This document shows positions 1 to 8,529 of a stretch of DNA of 32,208 bases, piece after piece. The notes under the pieces were generated by a model. That model was not told the DNA's origin. It searched no databases and worked only from the letters and a program-made list of their open reading frames with translations. The stretch lies in assembly GCA_013911975.1 (NCBI GenBank), contig JACESF010000049.1:1-32208 (forward strand), read 5' to 3'. Both the position numbers and the translations under genes were made by a program. This DNA comes from Hyphomicrobiales bacterium. Lineage in GTDB: Bacteria; Pseudomonadota; Alphaproteobacteria; Rhizobiales; Xanthobacteraceae. How positions within the stretch are numbered: the stretch's first letter is position 1; each line of letters begins with the position of its first letter.

Positions 1-310
1 CGGGCGGGGGGATGCGCAGGGTCAGCACGTCTGCGGCATTGACCCTTTCCGCTGCGTCTCCTACCACTCTTGCGCCGTTGAGGACCTGCCCCTCCGCCAC
101 GAGGCGCTGGATGCGGGTCCGGCTCAGGGGCGCGAGGCGTGCGGCCAGGAAGCGGTCCGTCCGCTCGCCCGCCTCGGTTTCCGCGACGGTGACGGAGCGG
201 ATCAGCGCCTCATCGTCGGCGCCGTCCAAAACCGCCTCGTCCAGGCTCGCCTCGTCGAGGCCGTCCTCCTCCACCACGCCGTCGTCCTCGAAGTGTTCAG
301 GTTGACCCAT
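1..310 (-). CDS. rluD: RluA/RluD-family 23S rRNA pseudouridine synthase, N-terminal part
   Basis: Reading leftward from an ATG at 310, the frame stays open for 103 codons and leaves the window, so only the N-terminus is visible. Residues about 40-100 form an S4 RNA-binding domain (TVAETEAGERTDRFLAARLA followed by LSRTRIQRLVAEGQVLNGA), the typical start of RluA/RluD enzymes, which isomerise uridines in helix 69 of 23S rRNA. The catalytic Asp (HRLD region) lies beyond the edge, so RluD rather than RluC is inferred from the S4 pattern. Residues 1-37 are a D/E-rich extension. The start codon overlaps that of the divergent DUF6476 gene (shared CATG at 308-311). No strong Shine-Dalgarno sequence is visible, so translation could start at a later in-frame GTG. 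Confidence 0.85.
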   Translation of the reverse strand, partial: MGQPEHFEDDGVVEEDGLDEASLDEAVLDGADDEALIRSVTVAETEAGERTDRFLAARLAPLSRTRIQRLVAEGQVLNGARVVGDAAERVNAADVLTLRIPPP

Positions 311-653
311 GTTCTTCAGCCCGTCCGAGCCAGACCCCCAGGAGCCGCTCACGCCCGAGCAGGAACGCATCCTGCGCAAGGTGCGGCGCTTCTCCAGCGT
401 GTCCATCCTGGTGATGGTGCTGGGCGTCGCTTCGGTTCTCGGTGTCATCGCCTATCGGATGCTCACGAGCAAGGCCCCGAGCCCCGGCGCCGTCACCGCC
501 ACCTTGCCCAAGGACAGCCGCATCGTCTCGACCGCGGTGTCCGACGGATTGCTGGTGCTGACGCTGGATATCGGCGGCACGGTGGAGGTGCGCACCTATC
601 ACCTGTCCACGCTCACGCCCGCCGGGCGCATGCGCTTCGCCGCGGAGCCGTGA
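309..653 (+). CDS. DUF6476 family small membrane protein
   Basis: A 114-residue protein with an acidic, Pro-rich cytoplasmic start, a basic patch (RILRKVRRF, residues 20-28) and one membrane segment at about 30-49 (VSILVMVLGVASVLGVIAY). A soluble domain of about 60 residues follows, with a beta-type pattern (DGLLVLTLDIGGTVEVRTYH). This matches the small alphaproteobacterial DUF6476 proteins, whose role is unknown to me. The gene sits divergent to rluD, with start codons overlapping by two bases, and converges with the LON-domain gene (6 nt between stops). The rluD/DUF6476 pairing is common in Hyphomicrobiales as far as I recall, which supports it being a real gene. No enzymatic motif is visible. 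Confidence 0.8.
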   Translation: MFFSPSEPDPQEPLTPEQERILRKVRRFSSVSILVMVLGVASVLGVIAYRMLTSKAPSPGAVTATLPKDSRIVSTAVSDGLLVLTLDIGGTVEVRTYHLSTLTPAGRMRFAAEP

Positions 654-659
654 GCCGGT

Positions 660-1337
660 TTACTGGATGGACGGCTCGCCGTCGTCGCCGCCCGGCATGC
701 GTGCGAGCATCATCTGGGTGATGGCTACCAGCATCTCGGCGCGCGCCTTCAGGTCCGTCGCCTCCAGCAGGGCCTGCTTCTCCAGCGCCCCGTAGGGGGA
801 CATGACGGAGAGCGCGTTCACCAGCGTCTCGGTGCCCGCCTGCTGGATGCCGTCCCAGTCCGCCTCCAGCTTGTTGGCCTCAAGGAAGTCAGCCAGCGCG
901 CCGAGGAGCGCCGAGCGGTCCACGTCGTCCTCGCCCACGCCTTCCTCGAAATCGCCGGCGAAGGGCGCGGCATCCACCGCGAACTGCCGGAACGGCGATC
1001 CCGCCTGCTGTTCCGCGCCGATGCGCACCCGGCAGATGCCCGTGAGGGTAATCAGGTAGCGGCCGTCATCGGTTTCGGCGAACTGGGTCAACCGCCCCAG
1101 GCAGCCGATCCGGAACAGGGATGGCCCCCGCGCGTCGGTGGGCTGGGATTCATCCGGCTGCACCATGGCGATGAGCCGGTCGCCCGCCAGCGCCGCGTCC
1201 ACCATGGCGAGGTAGCGCGGCTCGAAGATGTTCAGAGGCAGTTCCGCCCGTGGCAGCAGGAGCGCGCCCGTCAGGGGAAAGACGGGCACGACCGCAGGAA
1301 TGTCGTCGGGGGCGTGATAGGTGCGGTGCGCGGCCAC
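660..1337 (-). CDS. LON peptidase substrate-binding domain protein
   Basis: A 225-residue protein that is essentially a free-standing LON N-terminal (substrate-binding) domain. It opens with PVFPLTGALLLPRAELPLNI and continues FEPRYLAMVDAAL, the hallmark of the family. There is no AAA+ or Ser-Lys protease part, so it cannot degrade proteins alone. A role in binding misfolded protein or as an adaptor is inferred. The start is a GTG at 1335-1337, preceded by AAGGA five bases upstream. It lies 15 nt downstream of cnoX on the same strand, so the two are probably one transcript. That pairing of a chaperone-like thioredoxin with a LON domain is widespread in alphaproteobacteria. Confidence 0.88.
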   Translation of the reverse strand: MAAHRTYHAPDDIPAVVPVFPLTGALLLPRAELPLNIFEPRYLAMVDAALAGDRLIAMVQPDESQPTDARGPSLFRIGCLGRLTQFAETDDGRYLITLTGICRVRIGAEQQAGSPFRQFAVDAAPFAGDFEEGVGEDDVDRSALLGALADFLEANKLEADWDGIQQAGTETLVNALSVMSPYGALEKQALLEATDLKARAEMLVAITQMMLARMPGGDDGEPSIQ

Positions 1338-1352
1338 GGCGGTCCTTGAGGG

Positions 1353-2267
1353 TCAGGAGAACAGGATGGTCGAGAGCTTCTTGCGCCCCGCCACCGTGTG
1401 AGGATCGGTGGGGCCCCAGGCCTCGAAAAGCTGGAGGAGCTGCTTGCGGGCGCCGTCCTCGTTCCAGGTCCGGTCGCGGCGCACGATGTCCAGCAGGTTC
1501 TGGAGGGCGAGGTCGCGCTGGTTGCGCGCATTGTAGGCCAGCGCCAGGTCGAAGCGGGACTGGAAGTCGGCCGGGTCGGCGGCCACCGCCGCCTCCAGGG
1601 GCGCGATGTCGCCGAGGGATTCGGCCTGCTCGGCCAGTTCCAGCGCGGCGCGGGCGGCGGTGATGGCGGCATCGCCCTCCTTGCCCGCGGGCACCATGTC
1701 GAGGGTCGCCTTCGCCTGTTCCAGCGCGCCGCCCAGCACCTGGGCGCGCACCAGCCCGCCGAGGGCCTTGAGGTTCTCGGGCTCTTCCGCCAGCAGATGG
1801 GCGAAGATCTCGGCCGCGCCCGGCGCGTCGCCCTCGGTGAGGGCCTGCTCGGCGGCCGCCAGAACCTCCGCGAGGTCGGCCTCCGCCGCCCCGCCCGTGA
1901 GGCGCTCGATGAAGGCGGTCACCTGGCCTTCCGGCAGCGCGCCCATGAAGCCGTCCACCGGCTGGCCGTTCACGAAGGCATAGACGGCGGGAATGGACTG
2001 GATGCCGAGCCGCCCCGCGATGGCGGGATGCTCGTCGATATTCATCTTGGCGAGCTTGACCTTGCCCTTGGCGGCCTTCACCGCCTTCTCGATAACCGGG
2101 CCGAGGGTCTTGCACGGGCCGCACCAGGGCGCCCAGAAGTCCACGAGCACCGGGCGCTGGCGCGATTCCTCGATCACGTCCGCCATGAAGGTCTGGGTGG
2201 TGGTGTCGATGATGTCGGCGGAGGCACCCGCCGTCGCTCCGTTGGCTTCGCCTTGATTGAGCAGCAT
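1353..2267 (-). CDS. cnoX: CnoX/YbbN-type thioredoxin-TPR co-chaperone
   Basis: A 304-residue protein: thioredoxin fold at residues about 20-125 with an active-site WCGPC (C49, C52) and the cis-Pro motif IPAVYAFVNGQ, then a helical TPR-like C-terminal half (about 130-300). This is the architecture of CnoX (YbbN), which holds chlorine- or heat-damaged proteins and passes them to GroEL or DnaK. The E. coli protein lacks a full CxxC, whereas alphaproteobacterial homologues such as the Caulobacter one keep it, as here. I place the start at the ATG at 2267. The frame extends six codons upstream to a TTG at 2285, but the GGAGGA within that stretch looks like the ribosome-binding site for 2267. It is cotranscribed with the LON-domain gene downstream. 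Confidence 0.9.
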   Translation of the reverse strand: MLLNQGEANGATAGASADIIDTTTQTFMADVIEESRQRPVLVDFWAPWCGPCKTLGPVIEKAVKAAKGKVKLAKMNIDEHPAIAGRLGIQSIPAVYAFVNGQPVDGFMGALPEGQVTAFIERLTGGAAEADLAEVLAAAEQALTEGDAPGAAEIFAHLLAEEPENLKALGGLVRAQVLGGALEQAKATLDMVPAGKEGDAAITAARAALELAEQAESLGDIAPLEAAVAADPADFQSRFDLALAYNARNQRDLALQNLLDIVRRDRTWNEDGARKQLLQLFEAWGPTDPHTVAGRKKLSTILFS

Positions 2268-2541
2268 CTGTCTTCGTTCCTCCAACCCGCGCGGCTACGC
2301 CGCCGGGCGCCGCGCCCCTTAGATGGGGCGGCACCCGCGAAACGCAATCGTTGCCGGTTTTAGAGCGCGACTTGGCGGGAAGGAACCGGAATCTGTGTCC
2401 GCACGCGGCGCGCGCGGGTTGCAGGCGCGCCAAAAATCGCGGCGGGCCTGTGGATCGCGGGCATGACGCCTTGCGGGCCGCCGATTCGCACCGCAGGCTG
2501 CATTTGACCGCAACGGGAAAAGGCTGGCACATCGCCGCGCC
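2268..2541. other. Intergenic region between divergent cnoX and smc
   Basis: A 274-bp gap between divergently transcribed genes, so it must carry promoters for both. I could not pick a convincing -35/-10 pair in either direction. The best plus-strand candidate, TTGACC near 2500, has no good partner. Open frames crossing this stretch show no recognisable protein. The mutY-DUF721-dsbA genes that often precede smc in alphaproteobacteria are absent. Confidence 0.4.
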
Positions 2542-5500
2542 ATGAAATTCACCCGCCTCCGGCTCCTCGGCTTCAAGACCTTCGTGGAGCCGACCGAGAT
2601 CCTGATCGAGCCCGGCCTTACCGGCATCGTGGGCCCGAACGGCTGCGGGAAGTCCAACCTCGTCGAGGCCATGCGCTGGGCCATGGGGGAAAGCTCCCAC
2701 AAGGCGTTCCGCGCGCAGGACATGGACGACGTCATCTTTTCCGGCACCACCAACCGCCCGTCCCGCCACGCGGCCGAGGTGGCGCTGCATCTCGACAATT
2801 CCGACCGCACCGCGCCCGCCGCCTTCAACGACAATGACGCGCTGGAAGTGGTGCGGCGCATCGAGCGCGGGGCGGGGTCGAGCTATCGCATCAACGGGCG
2901 CGACGTGCGCGCCCGCGACGTGCACCTCCTGTTCGCGGACGCCTCCACCGGCGCCCGCTCGCCCGCCCTCGTGCGGCAGGGGCAGATCGGCGAGATCGTG
3001 GGCGCCAAGCCTGCCGCGCGCAGGCGCATCCTGGAAGAAGCGGCCGGCGTCGCCGGGCTTCATGCCCGCCGCCACGAGGCCGAGCTACGCCTGAAGGCGG
3101 CCGAGCAGAACCTTCTGCGGGTCGAGGACGTGGTGGGCCAGATGGGCGGGCAGATCGACAGCCTGCGCCGCCAGTCGCGGCAGGCCGCGCGCTATCGCCT
3201 CGTGTCCGACGAGGTGCGGCGGCACGAGGCGGCGCTGCTCTGGTCGCGCTGGCGCGAGACCGCCCAGCAGCTCGCGGAGGCCGAGCGGGCGGCAGAGGCC
3301 GCGCTGCGCGAGGTGGCGGAGCGCACCCGCGACCAGTCGGAAGCCGCCCGGCTCCAGGCGCTGGCGGCGCACCACCTGCCCGGCATGCGGCAGGCGGACG
3401 CCGAGGCGGCGGCCCGCGTGCAGCGCCTGACGCTCGCCCGCGCCGAGCTGGACCGGGAGGAGGCGCGCCTCGCCACACGGCGTCAGGAGCTGGAGCGGCG
3501 CCTCGCCCAGCTCGGCCAGGACATGGAGCGCGAGCGCGCCCTTTCGGCGGATGCGGAAGGGGTGATCGAGCGCCTGGAGGACGAAGCGGAGGGCCTGCGG
3601 GAGGACGAGGCCCTGGCGGCCGACGCGGCGGGCGATGCCGCGCTCGCGGTGGCCGACGCCGAACGCCGGCTGCTCCTGGCGGAACGGGACCTGGAGGAGC
3701 GCACGCGCATCTATGCGGATGTGGGCGCGCGCCGCTCGGCGCTGGAGGCGCAGATGCGCGACGCCCGCGCCCGCCTTGCCCGCACCGCGGCCGAGCGGGC
3801 CTCGGTGGACGCGGAGGAGGCGCGCCTGCGCCAGGAGGCTGGCAGCGCGGACCTGGAGCGCCGCCGCGAGGAGGCCGAGATCGCGCGCGAGCGGCTGATT
3901 GCTGCGGAAGAGGCGGCGGCGGACGCAGAGGCCGCGCACCTCGCCGCCCGCCAGGCGCTGGAAGCGCTGCGCCCGCGCCTGACGGAAGCGGAGCGCGCCT
4001 TCGGGCGGCTCGATGCCGAGGCGCGGACCCTCGAAAAGCTGCTCGCCACCACGGATGGCCGATTCGCCCCGGTGGCGGACCTGCTCACGGTGGCGAAGGG
4101 GTATGAAGTGGCCCTGGGCGCGGCCCTGGGCGACGACCTGGACCTGCCGGTGGACGCCGCCGCGCCAGCCCGCTGGGCCGGAGCGGACCCGGCGCCGGGC
4201 GACCCGGCCTTGCCGGAGGGCGTCGCGCCCCTCTCCAGCGTGGTGAGCGGCGTGCCGGCCCTGGCGCGGCGCCTTGCCCAGGTGGGGCTGGTGACGCGGG
4301 AGCAAGGCGAACGCTTGCGCGCGTCCCTGCGCAGCGGCCAGCGTCTGGTCTCGCGGGACGGTGATCTCTGGCGCTGGGACGGCGTTGTCGCCGCCGCCGA
4401 CGCGCCCACCGCCGCCGCGCGGCGTCTGGCGGAGCGCAATCGGCTTTCGGACCTTCTGGAGCAGGTGGAGACGGCGCGCGACGTGCTCGCCGCCGTTCGG
4501 GAGGAGGCTGCGGACCGGGAGGCCCTGGCCCGCGAGGCGGCGGGACAGGAGCTTCAGTCGCGGGAGGCCCGGCGCGGCGCGCAACGGGCCGCCGAGATGG
4601 CGCGGGAGGCGGAAGCCGCCGCCGAGCGCAAGGCCGGGCAACATGCCGCCCGCCTCTCCGCGCTGGGCGAGGCGCGGGTGCGCATCGCCGCGAGCCGGGA
4701 GGATGGGGAGGCCGTGCTGCGCGAGGCGGAGGCGGGCATGGCCGCGCTGGACGCCCCGGCGCTGATCGACGCGGAACTTGCGACCGCGCGGGGCGAGGCC
4801 GCGCAGGCGCGCGCCGCCCTGGCCGAGACCCGGGCCGCCGTGGCGGGCCTGGAGCGCGAGCGGGCGGCGCGGGTGAAGCGGCTGGAGGCCATTGCCGGCG
4901 AGCATCGCTCCTGGCGCGAGCGCGCCGGCGGGGCGGGGGACCGTGTCGCCGCCCTGGAGGCGCGGCGCGCGGAAGCGGCGGACGAATTGGACAATCTGGA
5001 ACAGGCGCCGGCCGAGCTGATCCTGAAACGGCGCGGGCTCCTGTCGGAACTGGAGGCGGCCGAGGCCACCCGCCGCGCCGCCGCCGACCGGCTGGTGGAG
5101 GGGGAGGCGGCATTGGCCGCCGCCGACCGCGCGGCCCGCGACACGCTGGAGGCCCTCGCGGCCGCCCGCGAGGCCACGGCCCGCGGCGAGGCGCGCCTGG
5201 AGGGCGCCCGCCAGCGCCGGGATGATTCGCAGCGCGAGATCGCGGACGCCTTCGGCGGGGCGCCGGACGTGGCGCGGGAGGCCGCCGGCATTGCGCCGGG
5301 CACCGAGCCGCCGCCCTTGGTGGAGATCGAGGCGGCGCTGGACCGGGCGCGGCGCGAGCGCGAGCGGCTCGGCGCGGTCAATCTGCGGGCGGAGCTGGAA
5401 TTGCAGGAGGCCGAGGCCCAGTTCGGCAGTCTGACGGCGGAGCGGGACGACCTGATCGAGGCCATCAAGCGCCTGCGCTCGGGCATCCAGAGCCTGAACC

Positions 5501-5994
5501 GGGAGGCACGCGAGCGCCTTCAGGCGTCCTTCGTCGTAGTGGACGGCCATTTTCGCAAGCTGTTCGACACGCTGTTCGGCGGCGGCGAGGCGCAATTGGT
5601 GCTCACCGACGCCGACGACCCCCTGGAGGCGGGGCTGGACATCATCGCCAAGCCGCCGGGCAAAAAGCCGCAGACCCTCTCCCTGCTCTCCGGCGGCGAG
5701 CAGGCGCTCACCGCCATGGCGCTGATCTTCGCCGTCTTTCTCACGAATCCCGCGCCCATCTGCGTGCTGGACGAGGTGGACGCGCCGCTGGACGACGCCA
5801 ATGTGGAGCGCTTCTGCACGCTGCTCGACGAAATGACGCGGCTCACCGACACGCGCTTTCTCACCATCACGCACAATCCCATCACCATGGCGCGCATGAA
5901 CCGGCTGTTCGGCGTGACCATGGCGGAGCGGGGGGTGTCGCGGCTGGTCTCCGTGGACCTGCAGGGGGCGGAGCGCTTACGCGAGGTGAGCTGA
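2542..5994 (+). CDS. smc: Chromosome segregation protein SMC
   Basis: A 1150-residue SMC ATPase, the expected length. The N-terminal head carries Walker A (GPNGCGKSN, residues 31-39). It is followed by a long Ala/Glu/Arg-rich coiled coil, a hinge starting near residue 509 (FAPVADLLTVAKGYEVALGA) and extending to about 640, and a second coiled coil. The C-terminal head has the ABC signature LSGGE (1049-1053) and Walker B ending in VLDEVD (D1077, E1078). SMC dimers with ScpA/ScpB kleisin partners load at parS and extrude loops to separate sister chromosomes. ScpA/B are not in this window. Very high GC produces long open frames on the opposite strand (for example 3085-5874), which are shadows. 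Translation starts at ATG 2542; no strong Shine-Dalgarno is visible. Confidence 0.97.
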   Translation: MKFTRLRLLGFKTFVEPTEILIEPGLTGIVGPNGCGKSNLVEAMRWAMGESSHKAFRAQDMDDVIFSGTTNRPSRHAAEVALHLDNSDRTAPAAFNDNDALEVVRRIERGAGSSYRINGRDVRARDVHLLFADASTGARSPALVRQGQIGEIVGAKPAARRRILEEAAGVAGLHARRHEAELRLKAAEQNLLRVEDVVGQMGGQIDSLRRQSRQAARYRLVSDEVRRHEAALLWSRWRETAQQLAEAERAAEAALREVAERTRDQSEAARLQALAAHHLPGMRQADAEAAARVQRLTLARAELDREEARLATRRQELERRLAQLGQDMERERALSADAEGVIERLEDEAEGLREDEALAADAAGDAALAVADAERRLLLAERDLEERTRIYADVGARRSALEAQMRDARARLARTAAERASVDAEEARLRQEAGSADLERRREEAEIARERLIAAEEAAADAEAAHLAARQALEALRPRLTEAERAFGRLDAEARTLEKLLATTDGRFAPVADLLTVAKGYEVALGAALGDDLDLPVDAAAPARWAGADPAPGDPALPEGVAPLSSVVSGVPALARRLAQVGLVTREQGERLRASLRSGQRLVSRDGDLWRWDGVVAAADAPTAAARRLAERNRLSDLLEQVETARDVLAAVREEAADREALAREAAGQELQSREARRGAQRAAEMAREAEAAAERKAGQHAARLSALGEARVRIAASREDGEAVLREAEAGMAALDAPALIDAELATARGEAAQARAALAETRAAVAGLERERAARVKRLEAIAGEHRSWRERAGGAGDRVAALEARRAEAADELDNLEQAPAELILKRRGLLSELEAAEATRRAAADRLVEGEAALAAADRAARDTLEALAAAREATARGEARLEGARQRRDDSQREIADAFGGAPDVAREAAGIAPGTEPPPLVEIEAALDRARRERERLGAVNLRAELELQEAEAQFGSLTAERDDLIEAIKRLRSGIQSLNREARERLQASFVVVDGHFRKLFDTLFGGGEAQLVLTDADDPLEAGLDIIAKPPGKKPQTLSLLSGGEQALTAMALIFAVFLTNPAPICVLDEVDAPLDDANVERFCTLLDEMTRLTDTRFLTITHNPITMARMNRLFGVTMAERGVSRLVSVDLQGAERLREVS

Positions 5995-6064
5995 TTTTCG
6001 GCCGCACTTGCGAAATCGAAAATAATCGTTTGAAATCAAGCGCTTAAATTGGTGTTTCCGATCC

Positions 6065-6093
6065 TTGACACGCATTTGGGGCGCAACTATGGT
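6065..6093 (+). promoter_or_regulatory. Probable sigma-70 promoter of the atp (F0) operon
   Basis: A perfect TTGACA at 6065-6070, a 17-bp spacer, and TATGGT at 6088-6093 (4 of 6 matches to TATAAT). It sits in the only clearly AT-rich stretch nearby (about 6000-6060, after the smc stop). Initiation near 6100 would give a leader of about 55 nt before atpI. The consensus -35 makes it the best promoter candidate in the window. Confidence 0.65.
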
Positions 6094-6155
6094 GCCGCGC
6101 GGTTTCGGAAGGCCGCGATCGTCGAGGTCCTCATCCGAAGCCGGAGCTAGCCCGC

Positions 6156-6539
6156 ATGACGAAACGTTCGGATTCCGATTTCCGGGAGACGGGCGCGCCT
6201 GAGGCGGGTGGGGCGTCGGATGTGGGTGATCCCGCGCTCTCCGATCGCCTTCAGCGGCTCAATGCCGCGCTTGACAAGGCGCGGCCGAAAGACCAATCGC
6301 AGCCGGGCAGTTCGGCGGGTACGTCGAACGCGTCCGGTATGGCCCTCGCCTTTCGGCTGGGGTCGGAGTTTGTGGCCGGAGTTCTGGTGGGGGCCGCCAT
6401 CGGCTGGGGCATTGATCAGGTGTTCAACCTGGCGCCCTGGGGCATCCTGGTCTTCACCCTGGTCGGGTTCGGCGCGGGCATCATCAACATGATGCGGGCG
6501 GCGGGCGAGATCGGGAAAAAGAAGCCGGTCGGCAAGTAG
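6156..6539 (+). CDS. atpI: ATP synthase protein I (AtpI)
   Basis: A 127-residue small membrane protein with a hydrophilic, low-complexity N-terminal 60 residues and two membrane segments at about 70-88 (SEFVAGVLVGAAIGWGIDQV) and 95-113 (WGILVFTLVGFGAGIINM), ending in a Lys-rich tail. AtpI assists assembly of the c-ring and is dispensable in some species. It is first in the F0 operon, which identifies it despite the weak sequence conservation of the family. GGAG lies 12 nt upstream of the ATG. The gap to atpB is 110 bp and contains a small CAGCC/GGCTG hairpin at 6542-6554. Confidence 0.92.
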   Translation: MTKRSDSDFRETGAPEAGGASDVGDPALSDRLQRLNAALDKARPKDQSQPGSSAGTSNASGMALAFRLGSEFVAGVLVGAAIGWGIDQVFNLAPWGILVFTLVGFGAGIINMMRAAGEIGKKKPVGK

Positions 6540-6649
6540 GTCAGCCTGTGGCTGGCCGGTAAAAGGTACGGTCTTCGGGCGGGGCCCAAAGGCCGGGAGT
6601 TCATGGCGAGGCGCGGCAAAAGCCGCACGACACGAAGGGCGCGAGTCGG

Positions 6650-7402
6650 ATGACCATTGATCCGATCCACCAGTTCCAAGTGCAGCGCTACGTGGAGCTG
6701 CTGCACATCAGCGGGGTGTCCTTCTCCTTCACCAATTCCGCGGCGTTCATGGTCGGCATCGTCGCCGCCATCTTCTTCTTCCTCACCTATGCCACGCGCG
6801 GGCGGACCCTGGTCCCGGGGCGCATGCAGTCGGTGGCGGAGATGAGCTACGAGTTCATAGCCAAGATGGTGCGCGATTCCGCCGGCACCGAAGGCATGGT
6901 CTTCTTCCCCTTCGTCTTCTCGCTGTTCATGTTCGTGTTCGTCGCGAACGTGATCGGCCTCGTGCCCTACACCTTCACCGTCACCGCCCACATCGTGGTG
7001 ACCGCGGTCCTGGCGCTGATGGTGATCGGCACCGTGATCATCTACGGCTTCGTGAAGCACGGCACCCACTTCCTGCACCTGTTCGTGCCGTCGGGCGTCC
7101 CGGGCTTCCTGCTGCCCTTCATCGTCCTGATCGAAGTGGTCTCCTTCCTGTCGCGGCCCATCTCCCTCTCGCTGCGTCTGTTCGCGAACATGCTCGCGGG
7201 CCACATCGCCCTGAAGGTCTTCGCCTTCTTCGTGGTGGGCCTCGCCTCGGCGGGTGTCGCGGGGATGTTCGGCGCGGTGCTGCCGTTCGCCATGATCGTC
7301 GCGCTCACCGCGATGGAGCTCCTGGTGGCCATCCTCCAGGCCTACGTCTTCGCGGTGCTGACCTCGATCTACCTCAACGACGCGGTGCATCCGGGTCACT
7401 GA
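6650..7402 (+). CDS. atpB: F0F1 ATP synthase subunit a
   Basis: A 250-residue polytopic membrane protein that forms the proton half-channels facing the c-ring. The family signature SLSLRLFANMLAGH is present, with the essential Arg at residue 176 (equivalent to E. coli R210). A second conserved block, AYVFAVLTSIYLNDA, is near the C-terminus. About five to six hydrophobic helices are visible, starting with AAFMVGIVAAIFFFLTY. The length is normal for the alphaproteobacterial form. It is followed after 52 bp by atpE. Confidence 0.97.
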   Translation: MTIDPIHQFQVQRYVELLHISGVSFSFTNSAAFMVGIVAAIFFFLTYATRGRTLVPGRMQSVAEMSYEFIAKMVRDSAGTEGMVFFPFVFSLFMFVFVANVIGLVPYTFTVTAHIVVTAVLALMVIGTVIIYGFVKHGTHFLHLFVPSGVPGFLLPFIVLIEVVSFLSRPISLSLRLFANMLAGHIALKVFAFFVVGLASAGVAGMFGAVLPFAMIVALTAMELLVAILQAYVFAVLTSIYLNDAVHPGH

Positions 7403-7454
7403 CCCGGCCCGCGCTTCCCTTCCAGACCTTTCACGTTTCTCAAGGAGCAGAACA

Positions 7455-7682
7455 ATGGACGCGAGTGCAGCTAAGTTCCTGGGCGCCGGTCTCGCCTGCC
7501 TCGGCATGGGTCTCGCCGCCATCGGCGTGGGCAACATCTTCGGCAACTTCCTGTCCGGCGCGCTGCGCAACCCCTCCGCGGCCGATGGCCAGTTCGCTCG
7601 CGCGTTCATCGGCGCGGCGCTCGCGGAAGGTCTCGGCATCTTCGCGCTGGTCGTCGCCCTCGTCCTGCTCTTCGTGGCGTGA
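7455..7682 (+). CDS. atpE: F0F1 ATP synthase subunit c
   Basis: A 75-residue hairpin of two membrane helices joined by the polar loop RNP (residues 38-40) that contacts F1. The ion-binding carboxylate is Glu58 in FIGAALAEGLGIFALV. The first helix has a Gly-rich packing pattern (GAGLACLGMGLAAIGVGNIFG). No sodium-type ligand set (Gln32/Ser66-like) is evident, so a proton-driven ring is expected. A strong AAGGAG ribosome-binding site lies 8 nt before the ATG, the best in the operon. This fits the need for many copies of c per complex. Confidence 0.97.
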   Translation: MDASAAKFLGAGLACLGMGLAAIGVGNIFGNFLSGALRNPSAADGQFARAFIGAALAEGLGIFALVVALVLLFVA

Positions 7683-7749
7683 GCCCGACGGGCTTCGGCA
7701 CGACCTGAGCCCTTAAGGTTCTGACATCGGACGAGCGGGAACGCAGACC

Positions 7750-8358
7750 ATGACCAAGATTTCTAAGCTGACCTTGTCCGCCGCGTTCAACGCGTGCTTC
7801 CTCTTGGGAAGCACGGTGCTGGCGGCGGCCGCGGGGGCGGAGGGTCATGGCGATGGCGGCTTCCCGCCGTTCGACCCGAGGCATTTCTTCTCCCAGATCA
7901 TCTGGCTGCTGCTGACGTTCGGCGCCCTCTATGTCCTGATGAGCCGCGTGACGCTTCCGCGCATCGGCCGCATCCTGGAGGAGCGTCACGACCGCATCGC
8001 CCGCGACCTGGAGGAAGCCGGCCAGCGCCGCGCCGAGAGCGAGGCCGCCCAGGCGGCCTACGAGAAGGCGCTGGTGGAGGCCCGCGGCAAGGCGAATTCC
8101 ATCGCCGGCGAAGCCCGTAACCGGCTCGCCGCCGAGAGCGAGGCCAACCGCAAGAGCCTGGAGGCGACCCTCGCCACCCGGCTCGAGGAAGCCGAGCGGC
8201 GCATCGAGGCGACCAAGTCGGAAGCCTTGTCCCATGTGCGCGGTATCGCGGTGGACACGGCGCAGGCCATCGTCAACACCTTGGTCGGCGTCCAGCCGGC
8301 GACGGGCGACGTGGAAGGCGCGGTGGACAAGGCGCTCGCCTCCAAGCCCGCCGTCTGA
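7750..8358 (+). CDS. F0F1 ATP synthase subunit b' (AtpG/AtpF2 type)
   Basis: A 202-residue peripheral-stalk subunit. A hydrophobic stretch at residues about 8-28 looks signal-like. It is followed by the b'-specific motif FPPFDPRHFFSQIIWLLLTF and one membrane helix (about 45-65), then a long charged coiled coil (EERHDRIARDLEEAGQRRAE). Alphaproteobacteria and phototrophs use a b/b' heterodimer in place of the b2 homodimer, and the duplicated gene lies directly before b as here. Compared with most b' subunits of 160-190 residues, it has a slightly longer start. Naming varies between atpG and atpF2, so the symbol is left empty. Confidence 0.93.
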   Translation: MTKISKLTLSAAFNACFLLGSTVLAAAAGAEGHGDGGFPPFDPRHFFSQIIWLLLTFGALYVLMSRVTLPRIGRILEERHDRIARDLEEAGQRRAESEAAQAAYEKALVEARGKANSIAGEARNRLAAESEANRKSLEATLATRLEEAERRIEATKSEALSHVRGIAVDTAQAIVNTLVGVQPATGDVEGAVDKALASKPAV

Positions 8359-8403
8359 GGCGGGGCCGACGCGCCGGGCCCTGAGCCGCGGCGCCATGGT
8401 GTG

Positions 8404-8429
8404 AAGCCGGGGTTTCGGAACCACGGCTT
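8404..8429 (+). other. Stem-loop in the atpF'-atpF spacer
   Basis: An imperfect inverted repeat (AAGCCG and GGGTT pairing with GAACC and CGGCTT, one mismatch, TCGG loop) in the unusually long 171-bp spacer between the two stalk genes. There is no T-run, so it is not a standard terminator. An mRNA processing or stability element that tunes subunit ratio is possible. Confidence 0.4.
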
Positions 8430-8529
8430 GGGCACGCCAGGTTTGAAAGCTATGTGTTCCGGCGCCGGGCTCGGATGAGCGAGCCATCGGCGCCGTGAGC
8501 CCTTCGAGACGGGTGATCGAGGATCCGCC

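Noticed and set aside
1150..3075. A 641-codon minus-strand frame across the LON gene, cnoX and the start of smc
   Set aside because: It overlaps three better-supported genes in other frames and has only low-complexity Arg/Gly/Pro content.
3085..5874. A 929-codon open frame antisense to smc
   Set aside because: GC-rich third positions remove stop codons from the opposite strand. The translation is His/Gly/Arg/Leu-rich with no domain pattern, and the sense strand is a complete SMC.
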